Source: Isoetes taiwanensis
Taxonomy: Eukaryota; Streptophyta; Lycopodiopsida; Isoetales; Isoetaceae
Length of the DNA: 64,000 bases
Assembly: GCA_021234155.1 (NCBI GenBank)
Contig: JAJEKV010000003.1
Span: 20,320,386-20,384,385 of the forward strand
Reading direction: 5' to 3'
Both the position numbers and the translations under genes were made by a program. The number at the start of each line of letters is the position of its first letter. Position 1 is the stretch's first letter. The notes beneath the pieces were generated by a model. That model was not told the origin of the DNA, made no database searches, and saw only the letters and a program-made list of their open reading frames with translations. Below, piece after piece: positions 33,883 through 46,799 of the stretch.

Positions 33883-35614
33883 CGATGTGGAAACAAATGA
33901 AAAATAGTGGAAGCATTGAAGGACGAATTTGTGGCTGCACAGGAGAAACATATACTCATCGGGATCACCTAAAATGAAAATAAAGAGCACATGGATTGTT
34001 TAGAAACACCATGGATGTATGACGACTGTTTTCATTATGAGTATTCTATGAAAATAGGTAATTTACTTGAGAATGATGAAAGCAATATTATTGAAGAAAG
34101 TAATATGCTTGAAGAGGATAAGGGCAAAGCGCTAATGGAATAGAACTTTATGATGGCAATGAAGAAGTAGTTGTTGCCGAATAAGAGCCGAGACATGTCT
34201 TTGATGAAATACTAGATGAGAAAGATCTATCAAATGGAGGCAAGTTTGTCAGGCAAATTAAATGCAAAAGCTTTACTTAGAATTGGTTCAGACTGTGCCG
34301 TCTATTTTGAGGAGAAGATAAAAAATAAACTTTAATCAAAAACCATAATGACCAAAGTTGAATGGAGGAAATTGCGATTTCTTCAAGTGAAATACTGCAA
34401 AAAAATATGGTATCTTGGAAGAGTGTTAAGATGAGCAAGAAGGTGGAAAATTCATGAGAAAATAGAGAACCTGTGGACTTGGCTAATAGGCTATACTTTG
34501 CTATTAAAGTGAACCTTGGATGGTATAATTTACATGGCAACAAATAAATATGATATGACTTGTCAGACAATCAAACCATATCTCTTGATTCTAGAATACC
34601 CCGTGCTTATTTAACATACGAAGCTAGTTCAAATAGGTACCACCGAGATGATAATAATAAACTCTAGCTTAATAAATTTGTGCTTGATGAGTTCATGGAA
34701 TGCGCAGTATTTTCAAATTTGTATTTCCGATCTCTGTCCTAAACTATTTTATTCTTTATTGAAAATCCGACCCTTGCAGAAATACTTGAGAATAATTTTC
34801 CTTTGGCGTTCTGAAAATATGACAGTTGGTTTTTGCACATAGGCACGAAATAGTTGCAGTAAAAATTGCACATAGGTAAGTGTATATAGGTAAGTGTATA
34901 ATGGGTGAAGGATGATTAAGATGCATACACACTCTATTGACAAAAACTTCCGCTTGCATAATTAGGCCAAGAATTTGCATATTTTAGCCTTTGATTGCAT
35001 TCTTTACTTGTTAAGCTGCATTCCCTCACTTGCAAAGCATAGATAGTTTCGAGATCTATTAGAAAAAAAAAAAGAGCCCACAAAAGATCGATTTGCCCAA
35101 GCTCAGCTTGCTGTTCACAGTCTGTGACAGTCTGTCAGACCTAAATCCAAGATTTCAGGATATTTTGCACCTATTTATGCAAAAAGTGTACTTTGCTATT
35201 GTGTGCAGGCATATAGAAAGGAGATCAAAGCATCAAAACACAAAAAAGATCTATCTTTTTCGATTTACAGAAAATCACTCTCTGCCAGGGATATTGACCA
35301 ACTTTTGACCTGGCCAGATGCATATTTGAATGATCTTCACTAATAATAAGACATCTGACTTTTTACCTAGCATTCCTCAAGATCTTAAGCAGCTTTAGCA
35401 TTAGAAATCATGAGCAAATCCTTGTTTGTTTGCATATGGCATCATGTTTTGTAAGGCAGACTTTTTTCTGATTTGGGAAAGTGATTGAAAATTATTGTTT
35501 GAGCTTTTTGCCTTGGAATTTTCTCACATAGAGTGGTTGCCTTAAGCAACCTGGAGGTTCTAAACCATTGAGGTTGAAGGTTTTGCCAGGAACATCTTCA
35601 ACAGTTAGCAGTTA
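33883..35614. other. no recognisable gene
   Basis: AT-rich. A 50-codon acidic frame at 33991-34143 (MDCLETPWMYDDCF start, EEDKGKALME end) and scattered stops after it could be an old retroelement fragment, but no motif is visible. 34860-34905 has a short duplication of AGGTAAGTGTATA. Confidence 0.35.
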
Positions 35615-36415
35615 CATTAGGGCGGATTTGGGGTCTCAAAATGGCCTCCTATCCGCCATTCCACGTCATATTTCCGCTCCTTTTTTCCCATGCCACCTAG
35701 GATACCAAAATCTCATCATTACAGATTTACTTAGAATATTCTCCCGGAATAAGGGGGATTGCGCATTCATGGGGCCATATGTATTTAATTCTGTTGGTTG
35801 TCAGACAGGCTGATGCAACATATGGCGCTTCTAAAAAGCCACTTGCATTATAGCATACCGGCAACTCATGACGGTGTCTCTTGGTTTGTCAGATACCAAG
35901 CGTGCGTGTCACCGATTCTTGCGCTATTTTCATTTAGAGGCCATGGCCATACAAGCTTCCCGCCTTCCACATTTCAAAATTTGAATGTGTAGGTTGAAGC
36001 TTTGTATCGAACTTTTATTTCTTAGGCTGCGCTTTATGGGTGGTTCACATGGAGAAGTTTAGGCCCTTCGTTGAGTTCTGGCGGAGTCAGCACTGATTAA
36101 AAAATTCAGCGCTGCATCAGCTACGCAAGTTGGATCTTGCAAGGGCTGATTTTCCAAAACGGGGCTGAATTTTTTGCCTCACCCAAGTTCAAGGGTTTTA
36201 ACCCCGGCCATTAGATCCGGTCCATGTGAACCCAAAGATTAAGGGATCTTTACTTCATCCCAATACAGGGCTTCCGCCCCTACAATTCGAAATCTGAATT
36301 TGCTTAATGTATAAAAGCATGGATTGTAGGAGAATGGACTTTTCGATTTCCATATGCACGTTGCAAATTTCAAAAACGAGGTTAGTACGGACGTTCGGCT
36401 CACACGAATTTTAAT

Positions 36416-36802
36416 TTGGGGCATACAAATTGTACACCTTCATTCAAGGCGTCGCGCGAGCCACGCAATATGGAAGCTCCAAATGATGTGTGGATAAGGA
36501 TCCAACCGACTCACGAATATGCTCCGGTCTTCAATCGCAAAAAAGGAGGTCTAAAAAATAAGAACTTAGACCTCGACGTGTTGTGTCTTGCAGGCTCAAA
36601 AAGTGTCGACATCTGGGCGGATGGCAGTTTATATCCATTGGATCCGTTGAGTGGCAAGAAACCGTCATTTCAGGACGTTTCAAGTTTAGTCCGATTTTGT
36701 GGTGACGGTAACTCTGGCTTCCTAGGATATTGTGAGAGATTGAGAGAGGATGAAGGCATTCGAATCGAATACTGGTTCCTTGAGATGAGCCGCTTCCGAT
36801 AA
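36416..36802 (+). CDS. hypothetical ORF, 128 aa
   Basis: An uninterrupted frame with balanced composition (PNDVWIRIQPTHEYAPVFN, LDLDVLCLAGSKSVDIWADG, SSLVRFCGDGNSGFLGYCER). I recognise no family, and there is no in-frame upstream exon evidence. It may be a captured host fragment within the possible TIR element. The start codon at 36416 is simply the first ATG; a second lies at 36470. Confidence 0.25.
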   Translation: MGHTNCTPSFKASREPRNMEAPNDVWIRIQPTHEYAPVFNRKKGGLKNKNLDLDVLCLAGSKSVDIWADGSLYPLDPLSGKKPSFQDVSSLVRFCGDGNSGFLGYCERLREDEGIRIEYWFLEMSRFR

Positions 36803-37192
36803 GGAAGGGGAAATGTCCGTGAAGATGCTAATAAATGACATTATACTTTGCAATGTGAAGGGTTTATACATTCTTGAAGTACAAAGGTTGTGGTGTTTGT
36901 GATTAGATACCGCTAATACAAGAAGTCTTTGACTACTTTTAACAATAGAAACCTTTAAAAATCTATTGCTATTTAAATTATAGCAAAAATGAGTCTTGAA
37001 ACTCTTTAAGTAGTAGAAGAACTCTTTGACTAGTTATCCATTTGATGACCATTTTTTAAGAAAATATGATATGTGACATTCTTATATGCAAACATTCATA
37101 AAATTTATGAACATTGAAGGTCAAAGCCATCCTTGTTTAAAGAGGATCATATGATGCGAAATCTTCATGCGCAGAAGTAATTGCATATAAGA

Positions 37193-38613
37193 AATTCGCC
37201 TGGTGTGATCCTTGCGTAAAAAAGTAAATAGAAACACAAATATTGAACTTACAACTTAGCGTAAACAAATAGTATTTTAATAAACCAACACTTTATATAC
37301 TAACACTTTACACTTTAAATAAGATATTTCTTTCTTTCCTTTTACTTGAAAGCTAATTTTTTTTCAAGATAGATCACACCAAGCGAATAATACATATGCA
37401 AAAAAAAAGGGACACACTAAATTCGCATGGTGTGATCCACTTTCTTATTTGTTGTCAAATTAAAATTAAACACAAGTACCCCTTCTCATTTAATGCTTTA
37501 CCACCCCAAGTGCATAAAGTTATTAGTCCTTTTCAAAGAGCATATCTTTTTTTAAGAAGGATCACATCAAGCATCCTATTTGCATCTAAAATACTTTACC
37601 AACTCTAGTAGTACATAAAGTTATTAGCCCTTTTCAAAAAGCAAACACTTTATCAATAAATGAGCACGTCACATATCCACACTTAACTTCAAATAAGACA
37701 CATATATATTTCTTTTATTAAAAGATAATCAAAGTAATTTTTTACTATAGGAAGTCATCTTTTTTTCCAAAAAGATCACACCAAGCGAATTTTGTATAAG
37801 CTAAAAGGTTGGAATATACTAAATTCGCATGGTGTGATCCACTTTCTTGTTTGTTGTCAATAGATAACACCAAGTCCCTCATCAATAGTCTCCCATTTGC
37901 ATATAAAATATGTATCATTCCAAGTTATATTATGTTTTATGAACTAAACTTTTTCAAAGAGGGTCCCAAAGCAAAATACAAACACTTAATCAATAAGCCA
38001 ACACTTTACCAACAACCAAAGCTTTATTAAATAAGATTTTTATGTCATTTTATCAAACCTAACAATGTTTCCATATGTGACACTTTGAGTTAACTGATCC
38101 AAAGGCTCATGAAAGCGACATTTTATACAATATGTCTTTGGAGCTTTTGTGTCGTGGCATTAGTAAACACCTCTAATGGAGCAAATATTTTGTAACTCAT
38201 TTTTTCAACAACCCCGGATGCACGCGTCTTATCAAACATTTCTTCATTGCAAGGACACCATTCTCATAAGGCTTGCACAATTCGGCTTAAAAGAGATCAT
38301 GGGACGACTTTCAAGCCCGGCTCCCACAACTTTACAACGTAAAACTAGATGCCCATTGCCCTCGAATGTATATCTTGGAAAAGCATGTCTCTTATGTCCA
38401 TATGTTAGACAACAACGATGCTAGTAATGCTTTTCCCTAGTCTTAAAATCCCGACATCCGATAAATATAGCCCAAAGAAAAATATTTGATTCAAAGGTGA
38501 GTGAATATAAATCAAGAAGAGGGAAAAAAAGAAGCAAAGGATCACATGACGCCTTGAAATCTCACTACACGATTTACAAAGTGCATATGCATTTTCGCAT
38601 GGTGTGATCCATG
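37193..38613. repeat. cluster of inverted GATCACACCAAGCGAAT motifs
   Basis: Two hairpins: 37372-37437 and 37774-37840. Each has GATCACACCAAGCGAAT on the left and ATTCGCATGGTGTGATC on the right, with one mismatch in the stem and a 30-35 base loop. Single arms occur at 37193-37211, 37558-37575 (degenerate) and 38593-38610. The sequences between are AT-rich and repeat phrases such as AAACACTTTATCAATAAA. Confidence 0.65.
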
Positions 38614-39188
38614 TATTATTGAGGGTGCAAATTTGCAAATATCCTCCTCTTCAAATCCCTTTCCCCCCTCCCTTCCCCTTTTTTTTTTTGCAATATACTA
38701 TCCATAGCATTTATTTTGAACCCTATAGTTCTACCTATTCATTGCGTATGAATGTCGCTCCGGCGATGTAACTCCATAGTCACCCTTCGTTAAGGATAGC
38801 ATTCTCACCCACGAGCCTATGGATAGATATCCTTCCTTGTCCGATCGATCGGATTCGTTGAATTGTAAGAATGAATGGCAGAGAGCAACAACGATGAATG
38901 GGAAGAGTCGAAAAGTAGGAAAACTTCAGAATGAAAATTTGGATAGTAAAAACATGGCATGTAACGTACGTTTGCTTGTCCACACATTGCCTCACCGTTG
39001 TTGCTTAACTCTATGCTCGCCCCGCAAAAACACAGACACTATTGGAGACTTGGATTCCAAATGAAGAGCGAAGGCGGAGAGGATGCACGTAGCGGTGCTA
39101 ATGTGAACAATGGAAATCTTGGTGCCAAAATTTGATAAGGTGGTTGGTGCATGTGGGCATGTGCCTGATGGGGCGGAAAAGTAGCCAT
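38614..39188. other. non-coding spacer
   Basis: No gene seen. Contains a C-rich then T-rich tract at 38660-38690. Confidence 0.4.
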
Positions 39189-39497
39189 TATTTTGGTCCG
39201 CGATACGATTTTCGAAAAATGCGGGCCATTAATGTGGTTGCAATGAATGCACACACATGTCCTATGAAATTTCGCCATGTGGATGCCAAGTAAGCCTGCT
39301 CCTCTTTCTACTTGCCAACTAATACTGACTTTGGAAAAAAATGCGCAAACATCATTGGTCGCGAGAAACATGACGTGGAATTCTGGCATCCAAGATATGG
39401 GCCATTTTGAGACCCCAAATCCGCCCCAATGAGAGATCTTGCGTTCAAGTCTCTGGGGGTCCGTCATATATCCTCCTGCCAATGTGGCATGACATAA

Positions 39498-39653
<156 letters not shown>

Positions 39654-40719
39654 GATGTAGGTCAAACAAAAATGAATAGTTCTTTTTTAAAATTTATTTT
39701 TTATAAATAACAAAGCGACCTAGGGATTCACTCAATGGTATTCTTGGATATGGTATATGTTTTTTTAGAATCGGGTAAAACACCTTATCATACACGTAAA
39801 AATGCCTTACTATACCCGTATACTCTTAAAACACAACTAGACAATCAGATGGTTTCTATGCATAATACAAGTGCATCCCTCTTGCAAAGTGAAATATTCT
39901 GTGTAGCATCTGCTATAATATGGAAGATTTCTGTGCACGAAAAAAGAACATATTTGACCTGATATATGCTCTCTATTTGACCTACTTATTAGTTCCAGAT
40001 TTATGATGCTGATAACAGATTGCATGTGTGTTGTGATATCAAAAAGTCGCAAAAACTCTTAGTTCCTCTTACTAAAAAAATTTAAAGAAGAATGCCAATC
40101 TGGGAACAACCTAGTCATTCAAAACATGTTGCACTTTCGTCTCATATGTAATGTTGTTGATGCTGGTAGGGTCTATCATTAATTCCATTGCACAACTGCC
40201 TTCTGGAAACACAGCTAGCTAGTCCTAGTTTATTATGTATAAATGTTTTGTGCGTTTTATTTGTTACAAAGCTTTGAAGTAAAATGAGACTGTAACGGAG
40301 TCAACAATAGAAACAATCATGTAGTTTCTACACCGAGATATTCTGAGATGCACTGATAATGTCTGAGGTAGATAATGTAGAATTAACAATATATGTAAAA
40401 AACGAATTGATGCTAAAATCAGTTGATTTAGTAGAGGATCGTGCTTCTATTCAGATCGAAAGATGGATTTTCAGTTTTTGCATAAAACACTATTCACCAT
40501 AAATTAGAGCCAAAGTAGGAGTTCATTGACTACTCACACTCACCGGTTTTGGTCCTTTGTTGAAAAACATCGGTTTTGGTAGGTCTACATGTCCGTTTTT
40601 TCAAAGAATCCTACATGTGGATTTGTGAAGGTATGGTTTTGTTCGATAATGGTGTTCTTTTTTCAGTGGACTAAAACATCCACTGTTGTTTTGTAGTTTC
40701 TTCTATTGTGACATGTCAT

Positions 40720-41215
40720 TTTATAATACAATCCACTGTAGAAAAGAGTACTTGAATTTCTACATGTCTAATAATTCTATTGTCACATGTCTTTATAGAT
40801 GTAGAAAAGAATATTTGATTCTCTACATGTCCTATACTTCCATTCACATGTCTTTATAGTAGTAGGACAGAGTACTTTATTTGCTAAGGCATTGTAGGAA
40901 AGAATACATGAATTACGACATGTGTAATACTTCTATTGTCACATGTCTTTATAGAAGTCGGAAAGAATACTTGATTCTCTACATGTCATATGCTTCCATG
41001 TCACATGTCTTTATAGTAGTAGGACAGAGTACTTTATTTGCTAAGGCATTGTAGGAAAGAATACATGAATTACGACATGTGTAATACTTCTATTCTCACA
41101 TGTCTTTATAGAAGTAGGAAAGAGTACTTGATTCTCTACATGTCCTATCCTTCCATATCCGCGGGTCTTTATAGTGGTAGGACCAGTACTTGATTTGCTA
41201 CATGTGATGCACGTG
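40720..41215. repeat. roughly 60-bp tandem repeat, block A
   Basis: About seven degenerate copies built around CACATGTCTTTATAGAAGTA, GGAAAGAGTACTTGATT and CTACATGTC. Some copies pair into a 155-bp higher-order unit. The same array is at 53455-53960. Confidence 0.8.
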
Positions 41216-41309
41216 CACTGCGATCACATGTTCTTATACTAGTATTCCATGTAACACAAGTTACTTCAACTACTTCAATTACTTAACACCTATTTTTTGC
41301 ATAACGTGG

Positions 41310-42905
41310 GCACCAACATGCCAAGGTGGCTCTAACATGCCACCCTCTAGGCTCAAACATGCCAAGGTGGCTCCAACATGCCACCTAGGCTCCAACATGA
41401 CAAAATGGCTCAAACATGCCACCTAGGCTCCAACGTGCTCAAACATGCCACGCAGGCTCCAACATGCCACCTATGCTCCAACTTGCCAAGGTGGCTCAAA
41501 TATGCCACGTGGGCTCCAACATGCCACCTAGGCTCCAACATTCCTAGGTGGCTCAAACATGCCACATAGGCTCAAACATGCCATGAGCTCACTTAGGCTC
41601 CAACATGCCAAGGTGGCTCCAACATGCCACCTAGGCTCAAACATGCCAAGGTGGCTCAAACATGCCACCTAGGCTCCCAACATGCCACCTAGGCTCAAAC
41701 ATGCCGGTGGCTCAAACATGCCAAGGTGGGCTCAAACATGCCACCTAGGCTCCAACATGCCACCTAGGCTCAAACATGCCAAGGTGGCTCAAACATGCCA
41801 CGTGGGCTCCACCATGCCACCTAGCCTCCAACATGCCAAGGTGGCTCACAACATGCCACCTAGGCTTAAATATGCCAAGTTGGCTCAAACATGCCACCTA
41901 GGCTCCAACATGCCACCGTGGCTCAAACATGCCACCTAGGCTCAAACATGCCACGTGGGCTCCAACATGCCACGTGCCAAGGTGGCTCCAACATGCCACC
42001 TAGGCTCCAACATGCTCAAACATGCCACGCGGGGCTCTAACATGCCACCTATGCTCCAACTTGCCAAGGTGGCTCAAATATGCCATGTGGGCTCCAACAT
42101 GCCAAGGTGGCTCAAGCATGCCACCACAGGGCTCCAACATGCCACCTAGGCTCTAACATGGCAAGGTGGCTCAAACATGCCACGTGGTCTCCAACATGCC
42201 ACCTAGGCTCCAACATGCCAAGGTGGCTCCAACATGCCAAGGTGGAACATGCCACCTAGGCTCCAACGTGCTCAAACATGCCAAGGTGGCTCAAACATGC
42301 CACGTGGGCTCCAACATGCCAAGGTGGCTCAAACATGCCACCTAGGCTCAAACATGCCAAGGTGGTTCCCACATGCCAAGGTGGCTCCAACATGCCACCT
42401 AGGCTCAAACATGCCAAGGTGGCTCAAACATGCCACCTAGGCTGCAACATGACAAAATGGCTCAAACATGCCACCTAGGCTCCAACGTGCTCAAACATGC
42501 CACGCTGGGCTCCAACATACCACCTATGCTCCAACTTGCCAAGGTGGCTCAAATATGCCACGGGCTCCCAACATGCCACCTAGGCTCCAACATTCCTAGG
42601 TGGCTCAAACATGCCATCTAGGCTCCAACATGCCACCCAGGCTCAAACATGCCAGGTGGCTCAAACATGCCAAGGTGGGCTCAAACATGCCACCTAGGCT
42701 CCAACATGCCAAGGTGGCTCAAACATGCCACGTGGACTCCATAATGCCACGTGGGCTCCAACATGCCAAGGTGGCTCAAACATGCCACCTAGGCTCAAAC
42801 ATGCCAAGGTGGCTCCAACATGCCATGCAGGCTCCAACATGCCAAGGTGGCTCAGGCATGCCACCTAGTCTCAAGCATGCCACCTAGGCACCCCAAGTGG
42901 TGACA
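41310..42905 (+). repeat. 19-bp minisatellite array, left arm of block A
   Basis: About 80 tandem copies of a 19-bp monomer, GCTCCAACATGCCACCTAG, with interspersed variants carrying AAGGTG or ACGTGG in place of the CACCTAG core. A second-position change gives GCTCAAACATGCC. No spacers, so it is a satellite, not a CRISPR. The many CCACGTGG cores are perfect G-box sequences. Confidence 0.95.
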
Positions 42906-43040
42906 TGGCATGCCAAGTAAGCAAGGTCAAGTTTTGACTAGGCCAAAAAACCAAAGATGTCCATCTTTGGTCTTTTCGATGGGTGATGTTGGCAAATTTT
43001 AGGTGACATGGCTAGATGATGGTGACATGGACCTTGGATG
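42890..43040 (-). repeat. 150-bp inverted-repeat core next to the left minisatellite arm
   Basis: The complement recurs at about 47690-47850 and 49785-49940 (CATCTAGCCATGTCACC, CAACATCACCCAATGAAAAG, TGGACATCTTT...GGCCTAGTCAAAA). Together with the array it forms the inner part of an inverted arm. Confidence 0.85.
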
Positions 43041-43074
43041 TTTCGCAAACAGGGTAGGCACCTCGACCTGGCCC

Positions 43075-46000
43075 CTTTCTTGTGAAGGGGAGTCTCCGAA
43101 AAGGTATATATGCTGGTGCATTTTCTCTTGCGATGCGTCATGCCGCACATCCCGCCAAGATTTCACCTTTTTCGAGACCCGGATTTTTTATCGTGCTTTT
43201 CTTTGTGTTTATGCTCCGGAAATTCATAATTAATGCATGGGGCAGGGAAAAATCCTGGTTTTCAGCCATCTGGCTTGCCAAGTGGCCCGAGTACAGGAAA
43301 ATCCCGGTATTTTTGGGATGAGTTTTAGACCCTCGATTTTTATTGGGATGGCCGCCGTTGGTACGACAAGGTTTAGACCACGTTTTTTCGATTTTTAGGG
43401 CATGGAGGAGGCCCCGGATTGGCGATCCGACCTCGCCGCGTCGTCCGGAACGGCGAAATTACCCTAGGGGACAAGTTCCACGGCGAGTTTTCCCAGGGGA
43501 TCAATCACTTACCCCTCACTAGGAGGTATTCAAAGATCCACCTCCATGCCAATTGACTACAAGTGTGTAGTAAAGCGACCTACTTTGGCGTTTCTTGGAG
43601 AGGGGTGGTCTTCGCCGCCTAAACTTGGTCCCCTAGGTAATGGGGATGTTCCGGGTCCATTGGCGAGCCAGTTCGATTTCGGAGTGGGGGTCCAACCCCG
43701 CCCTCGGCCCCGGCTTGGACTAGCCTGCGAGAACAAGATACTTGGGGTTCACCCTGAGGCCCTGGTAGAAGATTGAAGTGAGAATAGCAGCACTAGGACT
43801 GCTAGGTGGTATACATGTGACCCACGGAGAAGCAAAGCTAGCTCCACTACCTAGTAGGGCGTTCACCGCACGGTGGTCTCCGGGAAGGGGTTGGCTCGAA
43901 GCTTCGTCTCATGCCTCTCGCTTGTGCTTCTATTGCGGTGCATTTTTTCTCTTGCGTGTGCAGCGGCCATGCGCACATCCCGCCAAGATTTCACCTTTTT
44001 CGAGACCCGAATTTTTATCGTGCTTTTCTTTGTGTTTATGCTCCAGAAATTCGTAATTAATGCATGGGGCAGTGAAAATCCTGGTTTTCAGCCAGCTGGC
44101 TTGCCAAGTGGCCCCGAGTATAGGAAAATCCCGGTATTTCGGATGAGTTTTAGACCCTCGATTTTTGATTGGGATGGCCACCGTTGGCCTTGGACAGGTT
44201 TAGACCACGTTTTCAATTTTGGGGCATGGAGGAGGCCCGGATTGGCAATCCGACCACCGGCCTCGTCGTCCGGGAACGGCGAAATTACCCCTAGGGGACA
44301 AGTTCCCGGCGAGTTTTCCTGGGGGATCAATCACTTACTCCTCACTAGGAGGTATTCAAAGATCCACCTCCATGCCAATTGACTACAAGTGTGTAGTAAA
44401 CGACCTACTTTGGCGTTTCTTGGAGAGGGGTGGTCTTCCGCCCACCTAAACTTGGTCCCCTAGGTAATGGGGATGTTAGGGTCCATTGGCGAGCCAGTTC
44501 TGCGATTGGGAGTGGGGGTCCAGCCCGTCCCTCGGCCCCGGCTTGGATTAGCCTGCAAGAATAAGATACTTGGGGTTCACCCCGAGGCCACGGTAGAAGA
44601 TTGAAGTGACAATAGGAGCACTAGGACTGCTAGGTGGTATACATGTGACCACGGAGAAGAAAAGCTAGCTCCACCGCCAAGTGGGGACGCTACCGGCCCG
44701 GTGGCCTCCGAAAGGGGTTGGCTCGGAAGCTTCGTCTCATGCCCTCGCTTGTGCTTCTATTGCGGTGCATTTTTTCTCTTGCGTGTGCGGCGTCATGTTG
44801 CATATCCCGCCAAGATTTCACCTTTTCGAGACCGGATTTTTATCGTGTTTTTTTGTGTTTATGCTCGGAAATTCATAATTAATGCATGGGCGGGAAAAAT
44901 CCTGATTTTCAGCCAGCTGGCTTGCCAAGTGGCTTGGCGTCTGAGGAAAATCCCCGGTATTTTCGGGCGAGCTTTAGACCCTCGATTTTTTATTGGGATG
45001 GCCACCGCTGGCCCGGCGGGGTGGTTTAGACCACGTTTTCGATTTTGGGGCATGGAGGAGGCCCGGATTGGCGATCCGACCTCTCCACATCGTGCGGAAC
45101 GCCAAAATTACCCTAGAGGACAAGTTCCACTACCGGTTTTCTGGGGGATCAATCACTTACCCCCACTAGGAGGTATTCAAAGATCCACCTCCATGCCAAT
45201 TGACTACAAGTGTGTAGTAAAGCGACCTACTTTGGCGTTTCTTGGAGAGGGGGTGGTCTACGCCCCCTAAACTTGGTCCCCTAGGTAATGGGGATGTTCC
45301 GGGTCCATCATGGAGCCGGTTCTTAGTTGGGAGTGGGGGTCCAGCCCTGGCCCTCGGCCCCGGCTTGGACTAGCCTGCGAGAACAAGATACTTGGGGTCA
45401 CCCCGAGGCCCCGGTAGAAGATCGAAGTGAGAATAGCAGCACTAGGACTGCTAGGTGGTATACATGTGACCACCGGAGAAGCAAAGCTAGCTCCACCGCC
45501 GATGGGGCGTTACTGGGCCGGTGGCCTCGGAAGGGGGTTGGCTTTCGAAGCTCGTCTCATGCCTCTGCTTGTGCTTCTATTGCCGGTGCATTTTCTCTTG
45601 CGTGTGCGGCGTCATGTTGCATATCCCGCCAAGATTTCACCTTTTTCGAGACCCGGATTTTTATCGTGTTTTTTTTTGTGTTTATGCTCCGAAATTCATA
45701 ATTAATGCATGGGGCGGGAAAAATCCTGATTTTCAGCCAGCTGGCTTGCCAAGTGGGTCATGGCGTCACAGGAAAATCCCGGTATTTTTTTGGGCGAGCT
45801 TTAGACCCTCGATTTTTTATTGGGATGGCCACCGTTGGCCCTGACAGGGTTTAGACCACGTTTTCGATTTTGGGGCATGGAGGAGGCCCCGGATTGGCGA
45901 TCCGACCTCTCCACATCGTCTGGAACGCCAAAATTACCCTAGAGGACAAGTTCCACTACCAGTTTTCCCAGGGGATCAATCACTTACCCCCCACTAGGAG

Positions 46001-46790
46001 GTATTCAGCATCCACCTCCATGCCAATTGACTACAAGTGTGTAGTAAACGACCTACTTTGGCGTTTCTTGGAGAGGGGGTGGTCTTCTGCCCACGAAACT
46101 TGGTCTCCTAGGTAATGGGGATGTTCCGGGTCCATTGGCAGAGCCAGTTCTTAGTTCCGGAGTGGGGGTCCAGCCCGTCCTCAGCCCCCAGCTTGGACTA
46201 GCCTGCGAGAACAAGATACTTGGGGTCACCCTGAGGCCCTGGTAGAAGATCGAAGTGAGAATAGCAGCACTAGGACTGCTAGGTGGTATACATGTGACCA
46301 CGGAGAAGCAAAGCTAGCTCCACTGCCCAGTAGGACGTTACCGACCCGGTGGCCTCCGGAAGGGGGTTGGCTCGGAAGCTCGTCTCATGCCTCTGCTTGT
46401 GCTTCTATTGCCAGTGCATTTTCTCTTGCGTGTGCAGCGTCATGCTGCACATCCTGCCAAGATTTCACCTTTTTTCGAGACCCGAATTTTTATCTGTGCT
46501 TTTCTTTGTGTTTATGATCCGGAAATTCATGATTAATGCATGGGGCGGGAAAAAATCATGGTTTTCAGCCAGCTGGCTTGCCAAGTGGCCCCTGAGACAG
46601 AAAATCCCGGTATTTCCGGGTGAGCTTTGGACCCTCGATTTTTGATTGGGATGGCCACCGTTGGCCCTGACAGGGTTTAGACCACGTTTTTTATTTTGGG
46701 GCATGGAGGAGGCCCCGGATTGGCGATCCGACCTCTCCATGTCATCTGGAATGCCGAAATTACCCTAGGGGACAAGTTCCACGGCCCTCT
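43075..46790. repeat. about 820-bp tandem repeats, block A
   Basis: Four and a half head-to-tail units; GTGCATTTT(TT)CTCTTGCG recurs near 43118, 43938, 44767, 45590 and 46415. Each unit holds CCGCCAAGATTTCACC, AGCTGGCTTGCCAAGTGG, GGATCAATCACTTACCCC and ACTACAAGTGTGTAGTAAA. Units differ by many one- to six-base indels at C/G-rich spots, so no frame is conserved and I do not consider them coding. Confidence 0.85.
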
Positions 46791-46799
46791 TGATCAGAG

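Larger units (their letters stand above)
35615..39431. mobile_element. possible TIR element, 3.8 kb
   Basis: 35615 reads CATTAGGGCGGATTTGGGG followed by TCTCAAAATGGCC and, 20 bases on, ATTCCACGTCAT. The complement of 39431-39360 reads CATTGGGGCGGATTTGGGG, TCTCAAAATGGCC and ATTCCACGTCAT. The first 32 bases differ at one position. I see no convincing target-site duplication, so this may be one element or two half elements in opposite orientation. The interior has hairpin repeats and one unassigned ORF but no transposase. Confidence 0.4.

Noticed and set aside
33991-34143. Small acidic 50-codon gene
   Set aside because: No motif, no neighbours, and stops follow at once; too weak to call a gene.
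41378-42887. Open frames over the minisatellite at 41.4-42.9 and 54.1-55.5 kb with repeating HATWAPTCHLGSNMP-like peptides
   Set aside because: A 19-bp period does not keep one frame, and the frames are pieces of satellite reading, not a repeat protein.
41310-42905. CRISPR-like array
   Set aside because: Monomers abut without unique spacers and the DNA is plant nuclear; it is a minisatellite.
43546-46645. Repeated open frames containing PIDYKCVVKRPTLAFLGEG in the 820-bp units
   Set aside because: The frame changes between units through indels not in multiples of three, with no conserved start or end. I treat them as non-coding repeats.
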